A stretch of DNA of 56,198 bases from NCBI GenBank assembly GCA_025355245.1, contig JANXZZ010000287.1:1-56198 (forward strand). The letters run 5' to 3'. The DNA comes from Pseudomonadota bacterium. Lineage in GTDB: Bacteria > Pseudomonadota > Gammaproteobacteria > Steroidobacterales > Steroidobacteraceae. The first letter of the stretch is position 1. Every line of letters begins with the position of its first letter. Below the pieces are notes generated by a model, which was given only the letters and a program-made list of their open reading frames with translations, did no database searches and was not told the DNA's origin. This document shows positions 40,629 through 51,109 of the stretch, in pieces. A program made the position numbers and the translations under genes.

Positions 40629-41165
40629 CTAGGCTTCGACCGCCGCCGGGCTCAACTGGCGATAGTAGATCGTCGTCGGGTCGAAGGTGCCCTTGGTCGA
40701 GCGCACGAAGCCGGGCACCGTGCCGACCAGCTGGTAGCCCGCGCGGCGACACAGGTGCTCGGCGGGGTCGCCGCTGCGAACGTCGAGAACGAGCAGCGCG
40801 ATGCCGCGCGCGGCCGCGGGGCCCTCGAGCGCGGTCATCAGCGCGCGGCCGGTGCCGCGGCGCCGGTACTGCGAGTGCACCATCAGCTTCTGCACCTCGC
40901 CCCGGTGCCGCGCGTTCTGGCGCGGTGCGAACGCCACCTGCACGGCGCCCGCGCACACGTGGTTGTCCGTTGCGACGAACAGCATCCGCTCGCCGCGGCC
41001 GACCGCCTCGAGCACCTGGGTCCAGTAGTTGCGCGCTTCCTTGGTCGTCGGTGGCTCGGTCCAGCCGATCGACGAACCGCCGGCCACGGAGTCCTGCAGC
41101 AGCTCCACGAGTTCGCTGAAGAGCTCGAGGCTCGGTGGTGAAGTGAGTTCGCTAATCTGCAACAT
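40629..41165 (-). CDS. GNAT family N-acetyltransferase
   Basis: 178 residues from the ATG at 41165 (MLQISELTSPPSLELFSELV). Motif A: VQKLMVHSQYRRRGTGRALM at about residues 99-118, with R-R-R-G-x-G/A for acetyl-CoA. Motif B: ALLVLDVRSGDPAEHLCRRA then GYQLVGTVPGFV. The N-terminal part (LLQDSVAGGSSIGWTEPPTT) is characteristic of a group of GNATs of about 170 residues often linked to antibiotic or peptide acetylation, but no substrate is assigned. Only eight bases separate it from yajQ, and ten from the TlpA-like gene upstream, so all lie in one transcriptional run. Confidence 0.85.
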   Translation of the reverse strand: MLQISELTSPPSLELFSELVELLQDSVAGGSSIGWTEPPTTKEARNYWTQVLEAVGRGERMLFVATDNHVCAGAVQVAFAPRQNARHRGEVQKLMVHSQYRRRGTGRALMTALEGPAAARGIALLVLDVRSGDPAEHLCRRAGYQLVGTVPGFVRSTKGTFDPTTIYYRQLSPAAVEA

Positions 41166-41175
41166 CGCTTTGCTC

Positions 41176-42444
41176 CTAGCCGCGATCGTGCTCCGCGAGC
41201 AGCGACTCGACGAGCCCGGTGAATTCCTGCCGATATTCTTCGTAGTACCTGCCGGTGGCCGGCCCCGAGAAGCCGGAGTGTACATTGCGCAGCACGCCTT
41301 TCCGGTCGAGTACCAGCGTCGTCGGGAACGCGAACACCTTGCCGAGGCGCGGCAGCTTGCGCGTCGCCTCGTCCTTGTCCGAAACCCCGGCGATCAGCAC
41401 CGGCCAGTCGATTCCGAACTCCTCGACGAAGCGGCGATTGGCCGCGACGGCGGAGGGGAAGTCGCCAAAGTACTCAAACTGCAGGTAGACGATTTCGAGG
41501 CCCTGGCCGTGGAGCTCGCGATAGAGGGGTGCGAGAAAGGCGGCCTCGTCGTGACAGTTCGGGCACCAGCTGCCGCCCAGCGCGACGATGACGACCTTGT
41601 CCTTGAACCTGGCATCCGGGAACGCCACCGTCCGGCCGTCGAGGTCGGGGAAGCTGAATGCGAACGGCACGTCGCGGGCGTTCTCCGCGGCGGCAACGGC
41701 GGGGTCGCTCAGCGATGCGCCTTCCTCGCGATGCGCGACAAATCTTTGCTCCGACCAGCTTCCGGACCAGAAGCCTCCGGCGAGTGTGCCATCGGCCAGC
41801 AACTTCGCGCGATAGAGAAACGCCATGCCGCCGTCGAAGCGCGACAGCGAGAGCCCGTCCTCGCCGACGTCGCCCTCCAGGAAGCGATGGTCACCGGTCG
41901 GATCGAGGACCGTGCCGGTGACGTGCGCGCCCTGCTGCTCGAGCTCAGCAATCGCGGGCGCCGAGGCGCCGTCCTTGCCCGTGAACGTGACCGCCCAGCG
42001 GCCGGCAACGTCCGCGGGCTTCGCCACCGGTTCCGCCGAGAACCGGTAGTGGCGGCCGGCGACCGCTCTGAACGGCAATCGTACCTCGCGGCCGCCGCGC
42101 CGGACCATGACTGCGTAGCCGCTGTAGCCGCCCGCATCGGGCGACGCCTCGATCCGATTCTCGTAGCCCGGGAATCGCAGCACGAAGTGTCCGGGGCGGT
42201 CGTCGAGCTCGGTCGCGTGGATCGATTCGGCACCGTTGTGCACGTAGACGCTCTTGTGGCCGCGTTCCTCGACGACCTCGAAAGCGAACGGCAGCTCGCC
42301 GCCCGGGAGCGTTAGCGTCGCCCGGTAGTCGCCGGGCAGAAGGAGCGCCTTCGAGACCGCCGGATGCGGCGACCGCCCGCACGCCGACACCACCAGGCAA
42401 ACGGCGAACGCGGCGCTGCAGAGTCGTCCGGCAGTAGCTTCCAT
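41176..42444 (-). CDS. TlpA-like thioredoxin-fold lipoprotein with large N-terminal domain
   Basis: 422 residues from the ATG at 42444. Signal peptide with lipobox VVSACG gives Cys22 as lipid anchor. Residues about 35-260 form a beta-rich domain without clear family assignment (GDYRATLTLPGGELPFAFEV, LRFPGYENRIEASPDAGGYS, AGRWAVTFTGKDGASAP), which resembles lipocalin-like beta sheets before redox domains. The C-terminal 150 residues are a TlpA/ResA-type thioredoxin: FSFPDLDGRTVAFPDARFKD, then GGSWCPNCHDEA with the redox pair Cys-Pro-Asn-Cys, and FGIDWPVLIAG. It should work in the periplasm as thiol reductant or peroxidase-like protein, possibly for cytochrome maturation. No partner redox gene is near. 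Confidence 0.82.
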   Translation of the reverse strand: MEATAGRLCSAAFAVCLVVSACGRSPHPAVSKALLLPGDYRATLTLPGGELPFAFEVVEERGHKSVYVHNGAESIHATELDDRPGHFVLRFPGYENRIEASPDAGGYSGYAVMVRRGGREVRLPFRAVAGRHYRFSAEPVAKPADVAGRWAVTFTGKDGASAPAIAELEQQGAHVTGTVLDPTGDHRFLEGDVGEDGLSLSRFDGGMAFLYRAKLLADGTLAGGFWSGSWSEQRFVAHREEGASLSDPAVAAAENARDVPFAFSFPDLDGRTVAFPDARFKDKVVIVALGGSWCPNCHDEAAFLAPLYRELHGQGLEIVYLQFEYFGDFPSAVAANRRFVEEFGIDWPVLIAGVSDKDEATRKLPRLGKVFAFPTTLVLDRKGVLRNVHSGFSGPATGRYYEEYRQEFTGLVESLLAEHDRG

Positions 42445-42469
42445 CTCGCACGATCCTCGGCGTCGGCGC

Positions 42470-43444
42470 TCAGCGGACCGGAAGCTCGACATCGGCGAAC
42501 AGGGCCGCGAGTTCCTCGCCCGAGCCCGCGCGGATGGCCTGGTCGACGAGGCGCCGGTTGAGGTGCGGGGCGAACGCCTTCATGAATTCGTACATATAGC
42601 CGCGCAGCAACCTGCCGCGGCGGAACCCGATCCACGTGACGTGCGGGGCAAACAGGTGCGAGGCGTCGAGCGCCACCAGGTCCTCGTCCTCGCGGGGGTC
42701 GATCGCCATGCTGGCGACGATGCCGACACCGAGACCGAGGCGCACGTAGGTCTTGATGATGTCCGCATCGCTCGCCGTCAACGCCACATTGAGCTTGAGG
42801 CCGGCACTCTCGAAGAGCGCGGGCAGCGAGGAACGGCCGCCGAAGCTGAACGTGTAGGTCACGATCGGGAAGCGCGCGAGCGCCTTCAGGCTCACGTCCT
42901 TCTCGGTCGCGAGAGCGTGGCCACGCGGCACCACGATGCGACGCTGCCAGCGGTAGCACGGCAGCAGGACGAGGCCCGGGAACAGCGGATCCGCGCCGGT
43001 CGCGATCGCAAAGTCGATGCGATCGACCTTGGCGAGTTCGGCGATCTGCTCCGAGGTCCCCTGGTGCAGGTGCAGGTCGACCTCCGGGTAGTCGCCGCGA
43101 AAGCGCTGCACGATCGGCGGCAGCACGTAGCGCGCCTGCGTGTGCGTCGTGCCGATCGACAGCGATCCGGTGCGGTCGTCCTTGAGGTCGGCGGAGAGAC
43201 GCCGGATGTTCTGCGCCTCCTCGAGGATGCGCAGCGCCCGGTCCACTACCTGCTGGCCGGCGGCGGTGACGCTCACGAGGTTGCGCCCGTCGCGCTCGAA
43301 CAGCGGAAACCCCAGTTCATCCTCGAGCAGCTTCAGCTGCTTGCTGACGCCCGGCTGCGAGGTGTGCAGCTTGCGCGCGGCCGTCGTGATGTTGAGCCCG
43401 TTCTGGACGACGGCGGTGAGGTAGCGGAGCTGGTGGAGTTTCAT
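42470..43444 (-). CDS. cysB: LysR-type regulator CysB
   Basis: 324 residues from the ATG at 43444, the same length as E. coli CysB. It begins MKLHQLRYLTAVVQNGLNIT with the helix-turn-helix AARKLHTSQPGVSKQLKLLE and ELGFPLFERDGRNL. The co-inducer domain has SIGTTHTQARYVLPPIVQRF, the sulfate/acetylserine-binding S-I-G-T-T-H-T-Q-A-R-Y segment that sets CysB and Cbl apart from other LysR proteins, then DFAIATGADPLFPGLVLLPC. It controls sulfur assimilation in response to N-acetylserine. No cys gene is adjacent in this window. It is 25 bases upstream of the TlpA-like gene on the same strand. Confidence 0.93.
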   Translation of the reverse strand: MKLHQLRYLTAVVQNGLNITTAARKLHTSQPGVSKQLKLLEDELGFPLFERDGRNLVSVTAAGQQVVDRALRILEEAQNIRRLSADLKDDRTGSLSIGTTHTQARYVLPPIVQRFRGDYPEVDLHLHQGTSEQIAELAKVDRIDFAIATGADPLFPGLVLLPCYRWQRRIVVPRGHALATEKDVSLKALARFPIVTYTFSFGGRSSLPALFESAGLKLNVALTASDADIIKTYVRLGLGVGIVASMAIDPREDEDLVALDASHLFAPHVTWIGFRRGRLLRGYMYEFMKAFAPHLNRRLVDQAIRAGSGEELAALFADVELPVR

Positions 43445-43579
43445 GTTGTGCGCCGGTGCGCGTGCGGGCCTGATGCGGGGCTTGAGGGTGCGTCCGGAGC
43501 GGCAAATCGTCGCTCCCGGACTCGCTATGTTGGCCAGTACCGTCGGCGAGGGCAAGGCCCCGATTGCGTTGCCGTGTCC

Positions 43580-45445
43580 TCAGCGGTAGCCGCGCGCCTG
43601 GAGCGAAAAGAGCCGTGCGTAGCGGCCGTCGAGCCGCATCAGCTCCTCGTGCGAGCCGCATTCGGCGATCCGGCCGCCCTCGAGCACCGCGATCCGGTCC
43701 GCCATGCGCACGGTGGAGAAGCGATGCGAAATCAGGATCGTCATCCGACCGCGGGTCAGCGTGCGGAAGTGCTCGAATACCTCGCTCTCCGCGGCGGCGT
43801 CCATGGCCGCCGTCGGCTCGTCGAGCACCAGCACGTCGGCGCGCGAGCGCATGAACGCACGCGACAGCGCGATCTTTTGCCATTGCCCGCCCGACAGCTC
43901 GCGGCCGCCCTTGAACCATTTGCCGAGCTGCGTGTCGTAGCCGGCAGGCAGCTCGCGGATGAAAGGATCCGCAAGCCCCTTTTCGGCGGCGTCGATCCAG
44001 CGCTCGCGCTCATCGAAATGCGCGACATCACCGGCGCCGACGTTCTCCCCGACCGGGAGCTGGTAGCGCGCGAAGTCCTGGAAGATGACGCCGATGCGCT
44101 CGCGCAGCGTCGCCTCGTCCCATTCCTCGAGATCCTGTCCCTCGAAGACGATGCGTCCCTCGGTCGGGTGATAGAGGCGCGTGAGCAGCTTGATGAGCGT
44201 CGTCTTGCCCGACCCGTTCTCGCCCACGAGCGCGAGGCTCTCGCCGGGCCTGAGTGCGAGGTCGACGCCGTAGAGCGCGGGCGAGTCGGCGCCGGGGTAG
44301 CTGAAGGACACCTTCTCGAAGCGGATGCCGTCGGCGGGAGAGGGCCCATGCTTTACCGCGCCGCGCGGGCTCGCGACCTCCTGCTCGAGGTACTCGTACA
44401 GGTTCGATAGATAGAGGTTGTCCTCATACAGGCCACCGACCGCCGACAGCGCGGAGGACAGCGCGCTCTGCCCCTGGCGGAAGAGCGCAAGGTACATCGT
44501 CATCTGGCCGAGCGTGATCACGCCACGCGCCGCCGATACAGCGATCCACGCGTAGGCGCCATAGAGACTGAGCGTTGCGACCAGCCCGAGTGCAAAGCCC
44601 CACGCATCGCGCCGCAGCGTTAGCGCGCGGTCCTCGAGGTAGAGCTTCTCGTAGATGTCGCGATAGCGGCCGAGCAGCAGCGGCCCGATCCCGAACAGCT
44701 TCACTTCCTTTGCATGGTCCTCGCGCGCGAGCACGGTCTCGAGGTAGGACTGCATGCGCGTCTCGGGCGAACGCCAGCGGAACAGCCGGAACGCATCGCC
44801 CGAGAACTTCGCCTCGGCGAAGAACGCGGGCAGTCCGGCGAGCGCGAGTATCAGCACCGCAGCCGGCGAAAACTGCACGAGGATCGCGCCGAAGCTCGCG
44901 AGCGAGACGGCGTTCTGCACGAGGCCGAAGGTGCGCATCACGAGCGACAGCGGCCGGCTCGATGCTTCGCGCCGTGCACGCGACAGCTTGTCGTAGAACT
45001 CCGAGTCCTCGAACTGCTCGAGCCCGAGGGTGAGCGCCTTCTCGAGGATCATCACGTTCACGCGCTGCCCGAGCTGTGCGCGCAGCAGCGACTGGCAGGT
45101 CGATAGTCCGCGCTGCGTCGCCGCCAGCATCGCGACCAGCAGCGCCTCGAGACCCACGAACACGTACACCGGGCGGAAGACGGCGCTGCCGCTCGCGGGG
45201 TAGGTGCGCATCGCGCCGATCACCGCATCGACGATGTGGGCGCCGATCCACGCGACGCCAGCCGGCAGCACGCCCGCGATAATCGTGAGGATGCCGAGCG
45301 CTATGCACAGCGTCGGGCTCGTCGTATAGGCCAGTTCCACGGCGTGCCGGCCGTAGCGGAAGATGTTTCCGATCGGTGGTCGCGCGGCCGACGCTGCCGT
45401 GGCCGGCGGCGGCTGCCAGGAACGGAGCAGTTCCTTCAGATTCAA
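43580..45445 (-). CDS. ABC exporter, fused permease and ATPase
   Basis: 621 residues from a TTG at 45445 that has GGAG seven bases upstream; an ATG at 45487 would add 14 residues but overlaps a perfect TATAAT, so it is less likely to be used. N-terminal six-helix permease: PTLCIALGILTIIAGVLPAG, VYVFVGLEALLVAMLAATQ, AAVLILALAGLPAFF and following. The ATPase has Walker A GENGSGKTTLIKLL, signature LSGGQWQKIALSRAF, Walker B VLVLDEPTAAMD, and the H-loop ISHRFST. The E of Walker B is intact. The pattern LSGGQWQK, with Trp before the second Gln, occurs in exporters for peptides and lipids of this general class. The substrate is unknown; homodimer expected in the inner membrane. Divergent from the DUF4870 gene. 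Confidence 0.88.
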   Translation of the reverse strand: MNLKELLRSWQPPPATAASAARPPIGNIFRYGRHAVELAYTTSPTLCIALGILTIIAGVLPAGVAWIGAHIVDAVIGAMRTYPASGSAVFRPVYVFVGLEALLVAMLAATQRGLSTCQSLLRAQLGQRVNVMILEKALTLGLEQFEDSEFYDKLSRARREASSRPLSLVMRTFGLVQNAVSLASFGAILVQFSPAAVLILALAGLPAFFAEAKFSGDAFRLFRWRSPETRMQSYLETVLAREDHAKEVKLFGIGPLLLGRYRDIYEKLYLEDRALTLRRDAWGFALGLVATLSLYGAYAWIAVSAARGVITLGQMTMYLALFRQGQSALSSALSAVGGLYEDNLYLSNLYEYLEQEVASPRGAVKHGPSPADGIRFEKVSFSYPGADSPALYGVDLALRPGESLALVGENGSGKTTLIKLLTRLYHPTEGRIVFEGQDLEEWDEATLRERIGVIFQDFARYQLPVGENVGAGDVAHFDERERWIDAAEKGLADPFIRELPAGYDTQLGKWFKGGRELSGGQWQKIALSRAFMRSRADVLVLDEPTAAMDAAAESEVFEHFRTLTRGRMTILISHRFSTVRMADRIAVLEGGRIAECGSHEELMRLDGRYARLFSLQARGYR

Positions 45446-45604
45446 AAATGGACTCCGCGAGTGGCCGGATGGCGGGCCGGCGCTCATTATAGGGGCGCAC
45501 CGCCGGTCGCACGGACAGCTCGGCCTGCCGCGCGCGGGCGCGCGGCGGCGCAGCGGCCGTGCTAGCGTCAGCGCTATCCGGAATCCGGCCCGCAAGGAGT
45601 CGTG

Positions 45605-45991
45605 ATGGAAGCCACTTCGAGCCCAGGCATGGGAGCGCCGTCGGCCGTTATACCGACCGCGGAAGAACGCCAGTGGGCGATGTTCTGCCACGTGAGTGCG
45701 ATGCTGCTCTACTGCACCGTGATCGGCGGCTTCATCGGCCCGCTGGTCATCTGGCTGGTGAAGCGCGACGCTATGCCCTTCGTCGACGACCAGGGTCGCG
45801 AGACGCTTAATTTCCAGATCACGATCCTGCTCGCGCTCGTCGGCGCCGGCATCCTGATGATCGTGGTGATCGGGATCCCGATTTTCTTCGGGTTGCTGCT
45901 CTTCCACTTCATCGCGACGATCGTCGCGGCGGTGAAGTCGAGCGAAGGCGTCCTCTATCGCTACCCGTTCTGCTGGCGCGTGATCCGCTGA
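45605..45991 (+). CDS. DUF4870 (Tic20-like) small membrane protein
   Basis: 128 residues from the ATG at 45605 (AAGGAG five bases upstream); a GTG one codon before is possible. The cytoplasmic start EERQWAMFCHVSAMLLYCTV is the DUF4870 signature, followed by GGFIGPLVIWLVKRDAMPFV, DDQGRETLNFQITILLALVG and two closing hydrophobic segments, with YRYPFCWRVIR at the end. Proteins of this family are small helical membrane proteins of unknown function, sometimes likened to Tic20/HOATZ-type subunits. The last 31 bases overlap the end of the convergent acyltransferase gene. Confidence 0.85.
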   Translation: MEATSSPGMGAPSAVIPTAEERQWAMFCHVSAMLLYCTVIGGFIGPLVIWLVKRDAMPFVDDQGRETLNFQITILLALVGAGILMIVVIGIPIFFGLLLFHFIATIVAAVKSSEGVLYRYPFCWRVIR

Positions 45992-46896
45992 CGCGGGCCG
46001 TAGTAGTCCGGATAGTCGGCGCTGAGTCCCTTGAAACGGCGGTGGATCCACCAGTACTGCTCCGGCATGCGCCGCACCTGCTCCTCGATGCAGGCGTTGT
46101 AGCGCAGCGTGTCCGCCACCGGATCGGCTCCTGGCCAGTCCACGAACGGTGGGTGGACCCGGACCCGCCAGCCCTGCGTTCCCGGCAGACGCTCCGATGA
46201 GAAGTACAGGACCGCGGCGCCCGTCATCGCGGCCAGGCGCGAGGTGAAGACGTTGGTCGCCGCCGGATGGCCGAAGAACGGCACCATCATCGCGCCCTTC
46301 TTCCGGTAGCTCTGGTCGCTCGCGTACCAGACGATTTCGTTGCGGCGCAGCGCACCGATCATCGCGCGCACGTCGTCGCGCTGGATCGCCTTGCGTGCCT
46401 GGCGACCGAAGCTGCCGCCGGACACGTGCGCGAGCAGCTCGTTCTTGAGCGGCCGGTACAGCACGTTGATCGGAACGCGGTTATTGAGGATGCGCGCGCC
46501 GATCTGCAGCGTCGTGAAGTGCGCGGTCAGGATGATCGCGCCACGACCGCCGGCGAGCGCGGTCGCCAGGTGCTCGAGCCCCTCGATCTGCGAGAGCGCG
46601 TCGATCCGCGCGTCCTTGCTCCACCAGGTCATCGCGGATTCGAGCGCGCAGACGCCGAGACTTTCAAAGTGCCGCTTCAGAAGCACCTCGCGGGCCTCGG
46701 CATTGAGCTCGGGGAGGCAAAGCTCGATGTTGCGGCGGGCGATCCGCGCGTAGGGCAGTGGCAGCCAGCGGGTGAAGTGCCCGAGGCCACGGCCGATGGC
46801 GAGCAGGGCCGGGAACGGCAGCAGCTCGACGAGCCGCAGGAAACCGACTCCGATCCAGGTCGCCCAATAGCGAGGCCCTAGAAAGCGCGCTGGCAT
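45961..46896 (-). CDS. LpxL/HtrB-type lipid A acyltransferase with altered HX4(D/E) motif
   Basis: 311 residues from the ATG at 46896. One N-terminal hydrophobic span (YWATWIGVGFLRLVELLPFP), then the family pattern LPLPYARIARRNIELCLPEL, the catalytic block AIILTAHFTTLQIGARILNN, VLYRPLKNELLAHV, VWYASDQSYRKKGAMMVPFF and the C-terminal EQYWWIHRRFK. These are the acyltransferases that add secondary acyl chains to lipid A at the inner-membrane cytoplasmic face. The usual motif is H-x4-(D/E); here His126 is followed by FTTL and then Gln131 (codon CAG), so the acidic partner is missing. The protein may use another acid or be inactive or differently specific. It overlaps the convergent DUF4870 gene. 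Confidence 0.85.
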   Translation of the reverse strand: MPARFLGPRYWATWIGVGFLRLVELLPFPALLAIGRGLGHFTRWLPLPYARIARRNIELCLPELNAEAREVLLKRHFESLGVCALESAMTWWSKDARIDALSQIEGLEHLATALAGGRGAIILTAHFTTLQIGARILNNRVPINVLYRPLKNELLAHVSGGSFGRQARKAIQRDDVRAMIGALRRNEIVWYASDQSYRKKGAMMVPFFGHPAATNVFTSRLAAMTGAAVLYFSSERLPGTQGWRVRVHPPFVDWPGADPVADTLRYNACIEEQVRRMPEQYWWIHRRFKGLSADYPDYYGPRQRITRQQNG

Positions 46897-46979
46897 CGAG
46901 ATCCTGCGTTTCGGCTCTGCCGGGAAAGTCGCGACCCTAGCACGTCCGGACGGCCCGACGAGGCGGTCGGCGGGACCGC

Positions 46980-47009
46980 TTGACCCGTTTTCGGGCCTCG
47001 CGCCATACT
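46980..47009 (+). promoter_or_regulatory. Putative trp operon promoter
   Basis: TTGACC at 46980-46985 and CATACT at 47004-47009 are separated by 18 bases. The -10 ends six bases before the trpL ATG, so transcription would begin at or next to that codon. No TrpR operator was recognised over it. Confidence 0.45.
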
Positions 47010-47015
47010 CGGGCC

Positions 47016-47117
47016 ATGATTGTGTCCCGTACCAACCTGACCGCAACGACCGCCGCGCAGAGCAGCGGCTGGTGGTGGCGCCCCTCCATGGAGTGGGCGT
47101 GTGGGGTACCGGCTTAG
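47016..47117 (+). CDS. trpL: trp operon leader peptide
   Basis: 33 residues: MIVSRTNLTATTAAQSSG, then three consecutive Trp codons (TGG at 47070-47078), RPSME, a fourth Trp and ACGVPA. The triple Trp lies immediately before the pause hairpin, exactly where a ribosome stalled for lack of charged tRNA-Trp would free the antiterminator. No Shine-Dalgarno sequence precedes the ATG, and a -10-like hexamer ends six bases upstream. The peptide acts in cis by its translation, not as a protein. Such leaders before trpE are well known in Gammaproteobacteria. Confidence 0.9.
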   Translation: MIVSRTNLTATTAAQSSGWWWRPSMEWACGVPA

Positions 47118-47178
47118 CCAACTGATTCTGGACCCGACCACGAACCCATCTCCGACCAGCGCCGGGGGTGGGTTTTTT
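47079..47178 (+). terminator. trp attenuator: pause hairpin, antiterminator and terminator
   Basis: Pause hairpin: CGCCCCTCC (47079-47087) pairs with GGAGTGGGCG (47090-47099) with one bulge. Terminator: ACCCATCTCC (47144-47153) pairs with GGGGGTGGGT (47164-47173), two G-T wobbles, ten-base loop, then six T (47173-47178). Antiterminator: GGAGTGGG of the pause hairpin can instead pair with CCCATCTCC of the terminator 5' arm with one bulge. The three mutually exclusive structures plus the Trp-rich leader are the classical attenuation design. Confidence 0.88.
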
Positions 47179-47213
47179 GTCGTCCGCTCCCCGGTATCCC
47201 CGACGAGGAGCCT

Positions 47214-48614
<1,401 letters not shown>

Positions 48615-48615
48615 C

Positions 48616-49226
<611 letters not shown>

Positions 49227-49230
<4 letters not shown>

Positions 49231-50267
49231 GCAACCCGATGCAGGCACTGCGCGGCACGCTCGAGCGCCTCCTCGAGCGCCAGTCGCTGACCGAGCAGGC
49301 GGCCTGCGAGTTGCTCATCGCGCTCACCGACGGGGCACTCGCGCCCGCCTTCGCAGGCGCGCTGCTCGCGGCGCTGCGCTCGAAGGGCGTGACGGCGGAC
49401 GAGCTGCGCGGTTTTGCGCGCGGCATGCGCGGGCTCGCGCGGCGGCCGCGGCTTCCCGACGTCGGCCCGACCGTCGACGTGGTCGGCACGGGAGGGGATG
49501 CGTCGCATACCTTCAACCTGTCGACCGGCGCGGCGCTGCTTGCGGTCGCGGCCGGCGCGCGCGTGACCAAGCATGGCAACCGCTCGGTCTCGAGCCGCTC
49601 GGGGAGCGCGGATCTTCTCGAGGCGGTCGGGCTCGCGATACCACTCGATGAGGATGCCGCCGGCGCCTGCCTGGCGGCGACCGGATTTACGTTCCTGTTC
49701 GCGCCGCACTACCACCCGGCGATGAAGGCGGTTGCGCCGGTGCGCGCGGCGCTCGGCATCCGCACGGTGTTCAACCTGCTGGGGCCGCTCACCAACCCCG
49801 CGGAGCCTCCGTACCACGTCATCGGCGCGTTCAGCCGCGAGGCGGCGCGCCTGATCGCAGACGCGCTGGCCGGTACCTCGATGCGTCGTGCATTCGTGCT
49901 GCACGGCGAGCCCGGCTGGGACGAGCCGACCCCGGCAGGCCCCTTCCTGCTCTATGACGTGACGCCCGGGAGCGTCCGCGAGAGCGTGCGCAGCGCCGCC
50001 GACTACGGCCTGCCTGCGTGCCTGCCCGAGCAGCTGAAGGGCGGCGATGCGAGCTACAACGCGAGCTGCCTGCGCGCCGTGTTCGACGGCTCCGACCGCG
50101 GCCCGCACCGCGATGCGCTCGTGATGGGCGCGGCGCTCGCGCTCGAGGTGACGGGGCTTGCAGGCACGGCGCGGGACGGCGCGCTCCGCGCCGCGGCCGC
50201 GATCGACGACGGTTCCGCACGCCAGGTCGTGGACGCACTCGCCACGTTCTCGCGGAGCCGCGCATGA
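49227..50267 (+). CDS. trpD: Anthranilate phosphoribosyltransferase
   Basis: 346 residues from a GTG at 49227 overlapping the trpG stop; an ATG at 49239 (MQALRGTLERLLERQSL) is an alternative start. PRPP-binding and catalytic motifs: TVDVVGTGGDASHTFNLSTG (G-T-G-G-D), AAGARVTKHGNRSVSSRSGS (K-H-G-N-R), APHYHPAMKAVAPVRAALG and GIRTVFNLLGPLTNPA. It adds the phosphoribosyl group to anthranilate. Overlaps trpC by an ATGA. Confidence 0.95.
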
Positions 50268-51109
50268 GCGCGACCGGCACCGGCGACTTTCTCGACACCA
50301 TGGCGCGATCATCACGCGCGCGCGTGAGCGGCGCGCGCGCGCGCGAGTCCGACGCCGCGCTCGCGGTCCGCGCCGCGACGGCGGCGAGGGCGCCACGACT
50401 CAAGCTCGATGCGAGTGGCTTCGACCTCATCGCCGAGTTGAAGCTGCGCTCGCCGGCGCAGGGCGTGCTCTCGGCCTCCGATGGCGATCTCGCCGAGCGC
50501 GTGACCGGCTATGCGCGTGGCGGTGCGGCGGTCGTTTCGGTGCTCACGGAACCCGAGCACTTCGCCGGTTCACTCGCCCACCTCGAACGCGCGAGCGCGC
50601 TGCTCGCACCGCTCGGCGTCCCGGCCATGCGCAAGGATTTCCTCGTCGATTCCTACCAGCTTCTAGAAGCGCGCGCCGCGGGTGCCGGCGGCGTGCTCCT
50701 GATCGTGCGTATGCTGCCGCGCGCGCGCCTCGAGGAACTGCTGGCGGCGGCGGTCGAACTCGGGCTGTTCGTGCTGCTCGAGGCTTTTGATGAAGCGGAT
50801 ATCGAGAGCGCGACTGGGCTCGCGCGCGGCTGGCGCGGCGCGCCGGGCGAGTGCCTGATCGGCATTAACAGCCGCGACCTCAAGACACTGCAGGTGGTTC
50901 CCGAGCGCCTCGAGGCGCTGGCCGCGCGGCTGCCCGCCGATTTCCCGCGTGTCGCCGAGAGCGGGCTCGCCGCGGCGCCCGACGCGGCAAGGCTCGCGGC
51001 CAGGGGCTTCACGCTCGCGCTCGTTGGCTCCGCGCTTATGTCGGCGCCCGAGCCCGAGGCGCTCGTACGGGAGATGATCCGCGCCGGCCGGGGGGCGGCG
51101 TCGCGATGA
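50264..51109 (+). CDS. trpC: Indole-3-glycerol phosphate synthase
   Basis: 281 residues from the ATG at 50264. TIM barrel with FDLIAELKLRSPAQGVLSAS (the usual K-x-x-S-P catalytic strand), AVVSVLTEPEHFAGSLAHLE, GVPAMRKDFLVDSYQLLEAR (R-K-D-F), IGINSRDLKTLQV (N-x-R-D-L) and VAESGL. It converts CdRP to indole-3-glycerol phosphate. It is not fused to trpF, unlike E. coli. Start and stop overlap trpD and trpF by four bases each. Confidence 0.95.
   Translation: MSATGTGDFLDTMARSSRARVSGARARESDAALAVRAATAARAPRLKLDASGFDLIAELKLRSPAQGVLSASDGDLAERVTGYARGGAAVVSVLTEPEHFAGSLAHLERASALLAPLGVPAMRKDFLVDSYQLLEARAAGAGGVLLIVRMLPRARLEELLAAAVELGLFVLLEAFDEADIESATGLARGWRGAPGECLIGINSRDLKTLQVVPERLEALAARLPADFPRVAESGLAAAPDAARLAARGFTLALVGSALMSAPEPEALVREMIRAGRGAASR

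Noticed and set aside
45446..45487. ATG at 45487 as start of the ABC exporter
   Set aside because: It overlaps a perfect TATAAT and lacks a ribosome site, whereas the TTG at 45445 has GGAG seven bases upstream; mentioned as alternative.
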